From positions 1 to 64,000 of the forward strand of contig CAICTM010000236.1 of assembly GCA_903772945.1 (NCBI GenBank): DNA of 64,000 bases, given 5' to 3'. The notes beneath the pieces are model-generated. The model was not told the DNA's origin, did no database searches, and saw nothing but the letters and a program-made list of their open reading frames with translations. The position numbers and the translations under genes were made by a program. Positions 44,335-56,300 of this stretch are shown here, one piece after another (position 1 is the stretch's first letter; each line of letters opens with the position of its first letter). This DNA is from Seminavis robusta. Taxonomy: Eukaryota; Bacillariophyta; Bacillariophyceae; Naviculales; Naviculaceae.

Positions 44335-45369
44335 GGTGGCTTGATTGCTACTTCTTCTATTCGTATAGTATGCTGGTGATGTTGCGGAAGCTACATGTAC
44401 TACGGTAGTGCACTGACTGTGGCGACTCTAACATCCGTTGTCGCCATGGCCGCAATCAAAGATCGCGCGACAAAAAATGCGCGAAAAAGATCCACCTGGA
44501 AGCTCTTCGATGGAGTTCAGCGCCCTTGACAAGACCCAGGGCTGACAAAACATGAGCCAACATCAGATCTGCACATCGTAGACATGTCTAGCTGCTAGCT
44601 AGCTAGCTTCTGGCTGGCTATTAGGCCCCTTCGTCTTCTACGGAACTAGCTAGTTGTAAGGAAGAAGCTGCCAGGAGTGTACCGTAAAGCAATCTAACTA
44701 CCGGTACTAGCAAAACGTCAGATGCCATCAGAACATTAGCAAACTTTGCCTGTGAGACCGTGCATGCCCCTACCGGGTAGCAGCCAAAGGTGTCTCCAAG
44801 CAATTGTGGCCTCCCTCGCTTCCACAATCTTCATTCATACGAATCTAACAAAGCGTGACTGGGTAGCTAAAGTCCACAATCTAGCTACTAGCTAGCCACT
44901 GGTAGGCCATGGTACAATCTAAGCAAATCTTCCAGAAACAAAAGAGCCACTTCCACAAAGCCCTCTGCAAAAAATATCATTGGCACAAACAGAGTTTGAA
45001 ATCTGGTTCTCAACAAAGGTCCCTCTGTACTGTAGTCGCTGTTGTCACCTCCAAGGGAGTCCCGGCGGCAACAACATTTCGTGACTAAATTTTACGGGTA
45101 CATGTACCCAGTCTTTTGAAAGACCAAAGACAGTCACAGTTTCCCACACCTGCATCCTAACGATCGCCGATGTTCTGGACCTACCGGTACAAGCATGCTA
45201 ACATCGCGCCTTTGCAGTCTAAATGGCAGTGAAGCATACCGTAGCTCTGAAGCAACAGAGACCTTGTTGGTAGTGTGACCAGAGACAGAAGAGCTGAGAG
45301 GAGTGGAATATCTACAGTTCAGTGTGTAGCCCTTCGTTCCATTCAGCTAGCCAGTTCCGTGCTGCCGAA
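44335..45369. other. 1-kb divergent intergenic region, no gene seen
   Basis: Shared upstream region of the GET4 and GT54 genes, which point away from each other. Holds several CTAGCTAG and ACCGGTAC palindromes (44590-44710, 44880-44900, 45180). Confidence 0.5.
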
Positions 45370-48200
45370 ATGGCGAAGGTGCTTCGGGGGAAGCTTCACC
45401 GCAAGACCAAGGGATTAAAAGGCCATCATCAGGAGAACGAAACCAATGGCAGTGCGAGTACTACCGCTAGTCTTAGAACAGACAAGAATGGTGGCGGTGG
45501 CTGTACGTGTGTCGGCTGGATTCGGGGCTTCTTGATGATCTGTGGGTTTTTCTCCATTCTGTGGAATATTAGCCATTTCCACTACAATCTACTACCGTCG
45601 TTTGATCAAGTGGAGGCTGGCTTGGCACTGAAGGAGGCGTTCCTTGATTTCAAGCAAAAAACGAACCGCAAAAAGACGGACAACAACCTTCGTGGCGCTG
45701 ATACCGGTACGGAAAAGGCCCAGCATCAGCCTCCTGACAACAATAACGAGAACGACAACAACCTAGATCCTGGGAATCCTGGGATTCCTGACATGGTCAA
45801 CCAGAACAACAAGGACAATTTCCACCCGGTCAATCCCGACCAACATGGACGCGCCTTTACTCTCCCACCTCGAGCCGTAACGTATGTGACACCATGGGAA
45901 GAATTCAAAGGCATTCCCAAGCCAAAAGTGTGGGAGATTGCTGCCTCTTTGCAAGACCAGTTTGACAAATCTGCTTTTGGCCAACGCCTGGACAGTTGGA
46001 AGGAGCATCAACAACACATTCGACAAGAACGGTATCATCGTCGGGTCCGTCAGGCCGTACATGAGGCTGACAAGGGTGGTACCAATTCCACCCTACGAAT
46101 CATTCCACATTTTCAGGATACTCCCATCTTCCCTCGACATCTCTCTTCCGATCTCATGGTTTTGGTCATGGCTGACAATCAGTGCCCGTTAGTACTCAGT
46201 GGAGTCAGTAGTAACGGTGGCATGATCAATGCTACGGATCGATTGCTCCTGACGCTGACCGATGCCTTGAAAACGCAGTTTGCACATGTCGTGGCATATC
46301 TTCCCCATTATTATTCCTCAGAGACGGTAGACAACTGTCACAATTCACTCTATCAGGCAATTGTCAAATCATTTCCAATCCAACTGCAAACTGGACAGCT
46401 GCAAGTTGTGACATCACCACAACTACAAGCACAACCATCGGCCAAACAACAACAGTCATATCGATTTGCATACAATGGATTGGACTTTGCCTATGCAACC
46501 GAACTGGGACATCAATTCTCCGATTTGATGCTGTTTCTGCAAGCTGGTACCCGATTGACACCCGAATGGTGGATTCAATATGTACCTGTCGAAGTTCCAC
46601 CGCCACCCGAAGGCGTGCCACCCGCCAACGAAACAACAACAACAACAGGTCCTCCCAAACTAGAGGCAAAGCAAATAACTTCCAATCGAGATTATGCCTA
46701 CGAAATTTTGTTGGCATACGAAGCGCGACACCGCTTGGATGGGGACGGATTGAACCACGAGTTGTGCTACATGAATTTCGCAATCAACGCTCAACCACCC
46801 GCAAGCTCCAACCTGACTTTCAACTATGGTCACTGGGGAAATCCAACGGGAACCTTGTTTGAGAGTTCAGGCTTGTTGCGCTTGTCACTGACTTTGCGCT
46901 CATTCTTGCCCTATGGAAAGTTTCCTGTTTCCAAGCTGTTGCACAAGTATTGTAGCGAGTTGTTGTGGGCAGCTGATACTCTCAATGGTCCACTGGCGTT
47001 GTTTCGACATCATGCCAAGAATAGAGGGATAGAGGAAAGCAAGCTGGCAGTGGGTTTGCAACCGGACTTGCAGCCACTCGACAAAACGACAACCTACCCG
47101 TACTTGATTCCAAAGTCGACCGAAGTACCGGGGTGGGTGACAGTGGATGCGGGCATGGTAGGACCGCACCCGACCAGTGAAATCAATCCTCTCTGGGAGA
47201 CAGAAGACACCCATGACGAAAAGAATTGGCTCACCTTTGTGGTGCCCACAGCGTGGCGCCATACAGCCAAAGGGGACGTTGGTGGGAATACATATGTCGT
47301 AGAGTGCTTGCAACAACTCTCCGATGCGGTCAAGCAGTACTTTGTCGGGGAATATCGCGCCACCATTCTCGTGTTGGTGTCGGGTCGCAGTCAACGTGAC
47401 ATCAACCAGCATCGGGACGGATTGCAGGCCAAGTTTGAAGATCAGATTCAAACCGGCATCATCCAGCTTGTGGACGCACCAATTGATCAATATCCAACGT
47501 TGCACGGGTTGGATGCTCATTACAAAGACACTGAATCGCGTGCTCGTTGGAGATCCAAACAAAACCTGGACATATCGGCCGCCCTCTTTGCTGCCAAGGG
47601 ATATGGAAAGTATATAATGACAATTGAGGATGACTCTGCTTTCCGGGCAACGAGCATGTTGAAGCAGATCAAAAAGCAAATAACCAACCTGCACCACATG
47701 GCCAATCCACAAGATGCTGTAGATAGGAGTCCTCAAATCTTCATCAATGGACAAGGTAAGACCATTCGTAGTTGGGGTGTCTATTATATGAATGTATTCA
47801 CGGCCTCACCGACCCTATCAATGCCCTCTTGTTTGTTCTGTGAAATGCAACAGACAAGACCAAAGTGGACATTTCCTACACGGAAAAGGAAGAACCAGCC
47901 GTGATAGAGTTTGGCCATCGAGAAGTGTGGAGTCAGGTTCGTTTCTCGTTTGGTTTCAGCGGAGTTTTGATTCATGACGAGGATGCCTTTGTGTTTGGAA
48001 TGTTGCATTTCCTTTTGTACAAGGAGAGGCCTTGTGACTTGCTGTTTCAGATTTCCGATAATGTGAGAAATGGGGAGAGCAGAGATCATTTCCTACGAAA
48101 CAATTTGAAGGCAAGATCCATCATGCACCGCGGAAAGGTTTCGACGCTGAAAGGCAAGGTTTTTACCACCGAACAGATGACGGCCGAAGAAGAAGGGTGA
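45370..48200 (+). CDS. GT54 (MGAT4-like) glycosyltransferase with a doubled catalytic region
   Basis: Exons 45370-47755 and 47854-48200 join in frame across a 98-bp intron, giving 910 aa. A type II anchor (IRGFLMICGFFSILWNISHF) follows a basic cytosolic tail. An Asn/Asp-rich stem leads to two related halves. The second has the MGAT4 signature (WLTFVVPTAWR, RARWRSKQNLDISAALFA, YIMTIEDDSAF; exon 2: VIEFGHREVWSQVRFSFGFS). The first has a parallel series (LLLTLTDALKTQF, IQLQTGQLQVVTSP, YNGLDFAYATELGHQFSDLM, LFLQAGTRLTPEWW) but AGT where the metal-binding EDD should be. MGAT4 enzymes add GlcNAc branches to N-glycans in the Golgi. I infer that only the second half is catalytic. Confidence 0.8.
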
Positions 48201-48389
48201 TTGGGGTACTATCTTCGGACGCAACAATAGGAGCTTCAGTAGCTACTAGCTAGGTATCTACTGGGAGGTGCCAACAGGTTGAACGGGGCAATGCTAATAT
48301 CCTACGGTGATCCGGGTATGGACCACTACCAAACGGTTTGCCAGGGCGGCACAGATCACAGGTGAAACAAAGAACTATACAAGAATCAA

Positions 48390-48411
48390 CAACATCTAGA
48401 GCTAGATGTTG
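48390..48411 (+). terminator. Perfect 10-bp stem inverted repeat after the GT54 gene
   Basis: CAACATCTAG, two bases, CTAGATGTTG. It lies 190 bp beyond the GT54 stop and 228 bp beyond the stop of the convergent membrane-protein gene. Could form a hairpin in either transcript; function not shown. Confidence 0.35.
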
Positions 48412-48638
48412 TGTTGAGAATTACTTATCTATCCTGCCGGTGCTAACTGAGGCCCTCCAACTCTACCCCAACTAACACTGAAGTGTGCAAATTGTGCCCA
48501 AGTAATGCCACTATTGGAAAACCAGACGGTTGGTGGTATGTGACTGAAAATGTGCGAAATGCTTCTGTCCCATGCTTAGGCCGCGCATCACAAACATTTC
48601 CAGTAAAGTAGATTGTTGATTTCGCGTTGCCATGGTAT

Positions 48639-49389
48639 TTATCTAGTCTGTTGAGAGGGCTCGTATTCACTCTCCAGCGTATACTCTGACTGGGATTCAA
48701 TATCCGATTGTCGAAAGATTTCATTAAAGGCGTCAGGTTGTTTGACGCCCAGAAACCGGATCCCAAAGATCAAAAGCAAGGTGAAGATTCCGAGCAAAAT
48801 CCCCCATGGGCCCATTGCAAACAATAACAGAGCTACCAAAAGATCCACCATATAGCGTCCTCGAAAGGTGAACAGCAGCTGGCCAAAGGTAGATGCTTCT
48901 ATACGGGAGACCAAAATTCGGGGAGCTTCTACAGAGACACATAGCATTCCGAGGCAGACAAAGCCAACTATGATTCCCACAAGAACATGTAGATAATGCG
49001 GTTGAATTGCAAATTTGAAGGCGACTGCTGCATTTCCCTGTTGGTGGAGTAGAAGTGTTTCATTTTCGGACAAAACAGCAAGCAGATGGTGAGACATCAA
49101 ATTATGGAAGGAGTGGGTATCATGGCACCAACATCATGAAACATAACCCTCTCTAAGCTGACGGCGTTATCTTCCGGATAAGGCGACTCAAAGGTCAGAA
49201 GCAACCAGCTCTAGTAGCCACGGTTGGAAGGATGCTACCCATTCCACGAAAACGGCATTATCTCCCCTGAATCCTCTGTCCCCCACACACAAAAAGACTC
49301 ACAATATATAGCAGCGCCGACAGGGTTCGGAAGGAACGTGTGAGCCGGTGTTTTGACGACATCTTGCTACTACTTGCAATAGAATCCAT
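48639..49389 (-). CDS. Small TVP18/Flower-like membrane protein
   Basis: Exons 49389-49303 and 49037-48639 join in phase 0 across a 265-bp intron (ATT|GTGAGT / CACCAACAG), giving 161 aa. Four hydrophobic spans follow a basic N-terminus: SFRTLSALLYIGNAAVAFKF (restored by the splice), LHVLVGIIVGFVCLGMLCVS, YMVDLLVALLLFAMGPWGI and LLGIFTLLLIFGIRFLG. The second span ends in VEAPRIL, like the E-x-P motif in TVP18/Flower-type vesicle proteins. The tail is acidic and Ser-rich. I infer a Golgi or vesicle membrane protein. The family match is by layout and short motif only. Confidence 0.6.
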
Positions 49390-51844
49390 CAATTGACTGC
49401 ATGAACAACCACAAACAGTTAGTGTTGCTTGATGTGGAAGGAGATAAATCAAATGCTTGGCATGACACACAATGACAGGTTGCCGCCTTGCCGCCAAGTC
49501 TGTGAGCGGTCACGACCCAGATGCAGGCGTGCTTGACCGGACTTGCTTCCTATGAGACGTTCCTCACAAAATGCCAACCGTTAGACAACGGAGTAAACCT
49601 TAGCCCGATGGGCGCTCACATTATTCCAACGGAGGGAAAAAGCCGGTGGTTGCGTACATGTAGGAGCTGCTGCAGCATCAAAATACCTACGGTACAGTAC
49701 TATTAATAATACTACAGTAGACTACTTTAGAAGCTCTTTGAGGCCTGAGGCTACGCCCTTGCTTGCTCCACTGGAAGCACCCGACTCGCCCTACAACTAG
49801 CTACCGGTAGGCACTCTCGGGTACATGTACTAGCTAGTTGCACTCTACATGTACTTACTTAGATCTACTCGAAAAAATGGCAATGCTGGTTCTGAGGGTG
49901 TTCTACTTCATGATATGATAGAACTACGGGTATCTTCTACTAGCTAGTAGAGGTCCTGGAACGACCTTGATCACATGTACTGGTACTAGCCACAGACACT
50001 GATTTCGGTATGAAATGTTGTAGGCCTAGTTGTCACTTTTGGTGCAACATGGCTAGAAAAGGAACACCCAGAGCTCAGATTACAGTTCCCGTCCCTAATG
50101 GTCAGGGACTGCTGCTTGCCACTGATAAAGCACCTCGCGAAACTCACACTTTGATCCTTCCTGAGTTTGGATCTCAGGCACCACTGCTTTCAGTAGAGAC
50201 TAATGCTAAAGTCCCCAAGAATATCAATTCTTGTAAGAAGCGGCAGGTCTCCAGATCCACGAGCTCTGGGCTGGGCAATCCGTTCTACAGATTCAGGCGC
50301 AAAACCTGGTAACAGACGGCCACATGGATTGGACGCGAGGCAATTCTCGTGCATTTGGAACTTCTTGTAGTCTTGAGTGCAGACCAAGCCAGGTGTAGAT
50401 CCGTTTCAATCTCTATATCCTTCAATCTGATACAGATACAGATACCGGTACTGGTAGCCTTTCTCACAAAGCAGATTGGAACGTGTCTCGCCGGCGTACC
50501 AGGTTCTATCGGAATGGCTCTTTCCGGGTCGAATTCCGTTTTGTCAGGAGTGCGCCGATTTGTCATACAGAGGAGAGCCTGTATAATTATGAGCACACGT
50601 CGGTCCGAAAGCTATTTGCTTCATCATTGGATTCAAAAACGATTGTAGATTGCGGTTTTTGAGCCCTCAATTTCTGCGGTTGATTGTCATGTCATGTACT
50701 TGAGCTCTACAAGCGAAACCTCGTCTCAAAGAGACTGCTTGTCCGTCACCGCGACCCCCTGGTGCACGAAGAACACGTTCCAAATGAGACTCAGTTGGCA
50801 CAACCACGGCTTGGTCTACGTCAAATGCCCGAATAGCTTTTTGGAGCTATAATATGGTACATTCGTCGCAACAGGCAGAAGAAGACATGGCAAGGAGAGC
50901 CATGCAAACACCGCGACTTTGTTCAGGCCGCCGATACCGGTGTGGTGTGAATGATGTGCAACTGAGATGCCGTGCATTGTTTCGTGACTGATACAACAAA
51001 AGGTAGGATGGCACTAACAAGACCAACCAAACAAGATTCAAGCCATACATGATATCAAATGACAAAAGGAGACGCTGGGTCATCCCTCTTCCATTTGTTT
51101 TTGGTGCTGCGTGCAACAAAAGATAGAATGGCACTAACAAAAGCCACCAAAGCAAACGACGAATCCCATGGGAAGCCACATACCGTGAATTGTACCTGCC
51201 CAAAACCTCTTCCAGTATGGGATATGCTTCCTCTCTTCTCAGAGGAACGCAGCCAATCCATCGTTTTCCAGGTTAGGAAATGGAATTCGTACTAAAAAGA
51301 GAGGGTTTTATCTAGATCCTTTCAAGGGGATATCATTCACTTGAAGAAACTTACTCGTTCGCACTTGTGTTCGTTCGTAGCATTGAATGATATCACTCGA
51401 GAGTAGTATAGACTTACTTTGTGGCGTTGTGATATTCCTTGCTCCGCCGTCATGGGTCCACCCTCCTTGTTTCATGCATTTTTTGTAATTATGTATTTGT
51501 GAGCTCGCAACATGCCCAACTAATCCGATCCAACCGGACTCACCACAACACAGTCAGCCGTCAGCCTCCTCTAGTAGCTTTGCACAGTCACTCAATCCTG
51601 CTTCGTTCGTTGTAATTTCCTACTTTCTTCCACCGCTCCTTTTCCCAAAACTGTCCACTCGCTTTCTCGCTCACGGTCATCAATCATCCATGCAAATGTA
51701 TGTGTGAATGCTCAAGTCAGACAACACAGCCCAGCTGAAGTACAGTAGCCATGCACCACATCAACAAAAATAATAATAAAACCAAACCTTGACCTCCGCC
51801 CAAATTCAATTTTGCCTCAAATATCCATCAATCCATCCATCCTC
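49390..51844. other. 2.4-kb gene-poor region
   Basis: No gene supported; a 118-codon minus frame at 50847-51203 is hydrophobic but repeat-derived. A block like CAACAAAAGATAGAATGGCA occurs at about 50993 and again about 121 bp on (51115). GATATCATTCA (51329-51339) and its inverse (51384-51394) form a perfect 11-bp inverted repeat. CTAGCTAG and GTACATGTAC palindromes are dense at 49680-49990. Confidence 0.5.
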
Positions 51845-52795
51845 CTACTTTTCAATGGCAGCCAAGCAAGGAAGACTGGTGACTGCCTTGGTGACCCCGG
51901 ATCTCGCCAACATGGCCTGGTAGCGAGTGGAATGAGACCGCAGCTCTTCCATGGAGATTTCTGCCAACCCTTCGCCTCCATCAAACACCAATGTGAGACC
52001 ACCCTTGAGCTGTTTCTTGGCTGGCGGAGTGATCGCGCCGTGGTTGGTGGGGGTTGGCGATGAAGCAGCGGCCTTGAGATCCAAAGAGAATCCCGCCGTC
52101 GGCGGCGGCAGACCGGCCGGGGGAGGCGGCAAACCAAGACTCTCTTGCGGAGCCAGACTCAGGCTCGTGGCTACTGGAGCGCTCGTAGCTCCCACTTGTG
52201 CTTGAGGGATCAAATCGGCCGCAGGGGGCGGTGGCAAGACTCCCGAGGGCAACGGAGGCAACGGCAAACCCGGCGGCGGCGGCGGCGGTGGAGGAGGCGG
52301 GGGTGGAATCGGAGCTTGAAACGCCTGCGGCTTGCTGGTCAGACAGTCGTCGTCCAACGGGAAGTTGTTGTAGCCATGAGCGCTGACCAAAGCAAACGCA
52401 GCCCGACAGGCACAATCCATTGCCGCTTCGCGCGTCTTGCCGCGGCCCCATCCCAGGTCGACACCGCCCACGCGAGTACTGTAGACATGCGGCTTTTCGG
52501 GAGTCACTCCGGTGTTCCAGCGCACGTAAGTAGCGTCCAGCATGCGATGAGACTTGGTGTACTTGACAAAGGCATCCATGGCGGCGTAGTACTTGTCCGG
52601 ACGGTACTTCTTGACAGCGTAAGACTCTCCGGTCAACTCGGGGTCATCTGCAAAACTGTTCTTGGACTTTTTCCGACTGGGTCCTCCACTACCTGCTGCT
52701 GGTGCTACTGGTGGTGGTGGTGGTGGTAGAGCAGCACTGTAAGGGTCACTTGCTGCGGCCGCCGCCGCCGGGGCGCTGCGCTTCTTTCGGCCCAT
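51845..52795 (-). CDS. Double-stranded RNA-binding domain protein with Pro-rich tail
   Basis: One exon, 316 aa, from ATG 52795 (MGRKKRSAP, basic nuclear-type start). Ala- and Pro-rich low complexity and a KKSKNSF basic patch precede a single dsRBD at about residues 65-145: DAFVKYTKSHRMLDATYVRW, VYSTRVGGVDLGWGRGKTRE and AAMDCACRAAFALVSAHGYN, with the usual helix-sheet-G.G.(S/T)K.E-A helix plan. A run of twelve Pro and further Pro-rich stretches follow. The last 60 residues are globular (GGLTLVFDGGEGLAEISMEE). It probably binds structured RNA. No catalytic domain is present. The poly-Pro run could bind profilin, WW or SH3 domains. Confidence 0.7.
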   Translation of the reverse strand: MGRKKRSAPAAAAAASDPYSAALPPPPPPVAPAAGSGGPSRKKSKNSFADDPELTGESYAVKKYRPDKYYAAMDAFVKYTKSHRMLDATYVRWNTGVTPEKPHVYSTRVGGVDLGWGRGKTREAAMDCACRAAFALVSAHGYNNFPLDDDCLTSKPQAFQAPIPPPPPPPPPPPPGLPLPPLPSGVLPPPPAADLIPQAQVGATSAPVATSLSLAPQESLGLPPPPAGLPPPTAGFSLDLKAAASSPTPTNHGAITPPAKKQLKGGLTLVFDGGEGLAEISMEELRSHSTRYQAMLARSGVTKAVTSLPCLAAIEK

Positions 52796-53171
52796 CGTCA
52801 ACCAGTTTTCTCGAAAAGAATGGAAGAACTGTCGTGGCCTTGAGCGGTTGTTGTTTGGCGTGTGGCTGTGACGTTCCCTCCTGGACTCGACTCCAGGACG
52901 CACAATATCTCGCAACTTTCCACGGTGACGCTCCACGATTACATTCTCACACCAACACCATACCGGCAGCATTAATTAAAAACCTTGCAAAGGCAACGGC
53001 AAACGGCAGGAAAGGGAAAGATGTGTCTTTGGAATTCTACAACTTGCATTTTAATTTACACTAACACACATTGCATCTGCGTAGCAGCACAGTACATACC
53101 GGTACCCTGAGGGTGCCTTGCCTGTACCTTGCAAGATGCCTTCTCGTCTTCAAAACAATTGAAAATGAATG

Positions 53172-53189
53172 ATTCATCCATGGATGAAT
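53172..53189. repeat. Perfect 18-bp palindrome
   Basis: ATTCATCCATGGATGAAT, centred on an NcoI-type CCATGG, in the gap between the dsRBD gene start and the kinase gene end. May be an operator-like site upstream of the dsRBD gene. Confidence 0.6.
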
Positions 53190-53307
53190 ACTATTCGCTC
53201 CTCCAAACCAGAAGCTGGTCGGGTAGAGATGTTGTCCTGACCTCTAGCTAGCTAGAGCTGCGAATTGCCGGTAGGGAGCCACTGTGTCAAGGCAGACTGA
53301 GTATGCA

Positions 53308-53328
53308 AACTTCGAGTCACTCGAAGTT
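53308..53328 (-). terminator. 10-bp stem inverted repeat after the kinase stop
   Basis: AACTTCGAGT, one base, ACTCGAAGTT. It starts 42 bp beyond the stop codon of the large kinase gene, so it may mark its mRNA 3' end. Confidence 0.4.
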
Positions 53329-53369
53329 GGCCCAGATTCTCGGTTTTGGGTTGTGCAGTAGCGAGGCTC

Positions 53370-56300
53370 TCAATCCTCCTCATCCTCAAATTCGTCCTCC
53401 AAGATGGAATCAACACTGGACTGGAACGATATTGCTCCGTGGTGGCTCATATTCTCGTCGGAGTCATGCCCAATGAAGCTTGCAGTGGCCCAATCCATCG
53501 ACATGGGAGGGTTCAAGGACTGACCACCGGCAGTCGTGGCTTTCTTCCCTCCATCCTCGTCGTCGAAACTCATATACACTACCTGACCAGTTGACTCGTG
53601 TAACATCATGTCCGCAAAGTTCTGGTACGAGATCTTGCCGTCGCCTTCAACGTCAACTTGCTTCATCATTTCGTCGATAATCTGATCTGTGCCTATATCT
53701 TTGTCTGTGGGAAGAGCCACCACTCCAGCCAGGGCCAGTTTCAAATCATTTGCTGAAATATAGCCCTTATCACCTCTGTCAAAGCTACTAAAGGCGGCCC
53801 GAAGCTTCTGGGTGTCCAGGATCTTGGACTTTTGCATGGCCGCAATCACAAATTCTAGTAGAGGTCAAAGTAAAATAGAAGGCAAAGTGAGGACAAACAG
53901 ATCTGACACAAGGATCACAACCGCGCAACTACCAGTATCACTGCGAGATACCCACCTGTGTAATCCACATAGCCATCGCCATTCATGTTGATGCGCTCAA
54001 ATAGCTTGTCAGTTTCTTTGTTCGATAGTTCTTTGTCGAAGAAACGTTTGTAACCCTTCCGGATATCTTCCTTCGAAAGCTTTCCATCGCGATCGCTGTC
54101 CATACCTCGAAACACTCGATCAATCTCTTCTCTCTCTTCCTTGCGGAGAAGCTGGGAAGCGATGTATGTGTATACGGCTTGTTTGAGCTTCAGAGAAGGA
54201 TCAGATGCAAAGTCAAAAAGATTCTCAAAACATGAAACTGAGGAATCTCCGTAATCCTGCATGAATGTTTCTTCGTTGGCCTTGATGGAATTCTGGATCC
54301 ATGCATGCTGCAAGGCCTGCGCAGCGGTGGGCCGTGCGTCCTCCTCATAGGTCAAAAGATACTTAACAAAGTCCTTTGCCTCATCTGAGATGTTTTCCCA
54401 CGCAGGATCATTGAAGTCGACCTTGCCGATGGTAACTTGCTCCATCACTAGCATATCATTGTCTCCTTCGAAAGGCGCATACCCAGAGAGCAAAATGAAA
54501 CAAACCACTCCGCAGGACCACACATCATATTTCGATCCCTCGTAGGATTGTTCAAGAACCTCCGGGGCGACATAATGAACTGCGATGCAAAAGAAAAGTT
54601 TGTGTAAGAAGAACAAGCCTTGCAGCCACTGAACCAATGACCGACGAAAAGCCTACCTTTGCCGACCAAATCAGAGAGCTTGACTCCGTCTTCGTACTTT
54701 GTGGCCAAGCCGAAATCGATGATCTTCATTTGATCCAGTTCCTTGCTCTCCTCCAACAAAATATTTTCCAGGTTGAGATCTCTGTGTTAAGTGTTTGGGT
54801 GAGTGACGGTAACAAATGTGAGTTCCTGTGACAGCGAAAAACGAAGATTGATGATGCACAATCCCAGCGACTCGTCTCACCTATGAACGATGTTGTGTGA
54901 TTGCAGGAATTTTACGGCGGACAAGAGATTCGTCATGAATGCAGCAGTGTCACCTTCGCCGAATGCTCCTCTGGTGTCCAGTTCATCCCACAATTCACCA
55001 CCCTTGCAGAGATCAGTGACAATATAACAGTTTCCTTCGTCCTCGTAGAACCCGTACAACGTCAAGAGATTTGGATGTGTCAAACCTTTCAAAAGGTTAA
55101 ACTCATTGATCACCTGCTCATAGTCTCCAGAGCACATTCTTTCCTTGTCAATGATTTTGATTGCTCTTTCTTCGCCGACGCCATCATTGCCTTGCTTTTG
55201 ATATCCAATGAACACTTCACCAAACTCGCCCTCTCCAAGCAATTGACCTAGCTCGTAATGATTGTCGAACCTGTCTTCGCGTTGCTGCACAAAATTGCTC
55301 GGCGTGAATTGGACATTCTCCAGCGCAGAGCTAGATTCGGAACGTCCAACTATCATTGACATTCTTGGCGCTCGCTTTGGGCCCCTTGGTTGCTGTTTGA
55401 TGACATCTCGGGCTTTGTCGAGGTCTGGCATGCTTTGGGCTCCTTCCGTCTGCATTGTCGAAGCGCTATCTTCGGCCTGTGCCAAATCAGAAACGACTAG
55501 GCTCGCGTCGCTTTCCCTGCGTTCATTCGTTTGGTTTTGTCCTGCATCCTTGCCCAACGCCATGGACACGCCCTTTTTCTTTCTGTCATCTTCCGACGAA
55601 TCGTCGTCATCGCTGTCGCTCATGTCGTCGCTGTCGCTATCTGAGTCACTATCGAGGAACGAGTATCTCCTTTTGGGTACACCGGCAGCTGGCTTTGGAT
55701 TGTAGTTCAAGTTTGGCATACTGCCGCCAAACAAATCGTCGTTGTCAGGGCTGTCATCACTATCGTCGCTGTCGCAGTCACTGTCACTTTCGTCGGACAA
55801 CGAAACGACTTCGTCTTCTTCAGATGCATCGTCGTCGGCGGTAATCAAAGCCATAAGCGAAGTCTTGCTATCGGCCAACGACGACTTCTGGTCTTCAGAT
55901 TTGCCCTTACTCGCCCTGTTAGGTGCAGGTTCATTGTCGGTTTTGTCTTTTGTAACATCAACGTTCTGGCTGGAACCTTTTATCAATGACATTAGCCCAG
56001 TTTCGCTTTGGATCTCGGTTACGTTTTGCTTGGACTTCGAAGCTTCTTTGGTCCAGTCGAATTCTGGTTCCTCGTGTTTTTTGCTACCTCGTTTTGCTGC
56101 GTCGTCCGTGGTTTTGGCGGAGGTTATCAGAGACATCAGTCCTGTCTCCCCACGTTCTTCGTTCGAACGATCGGTATCACTCTTCTCCTTCTCTGTCCAG
56201 TCAAATTGCGGCTGCTCTGCTTCTTTGCTGTTTCCCTCTTCCTCAGGGTCTGCCGGTGCCCCGGTGGAAGCAGTAGTCAGTAACGATAACATCTCGTTCA

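Noticed and set aside
50847-51203. A hydrophobic 118-codon minus-strand frame
   Set aside because: Its two similar hydrophobic stretches come from a repeated DNA block. No homology recognised and no supporting context.
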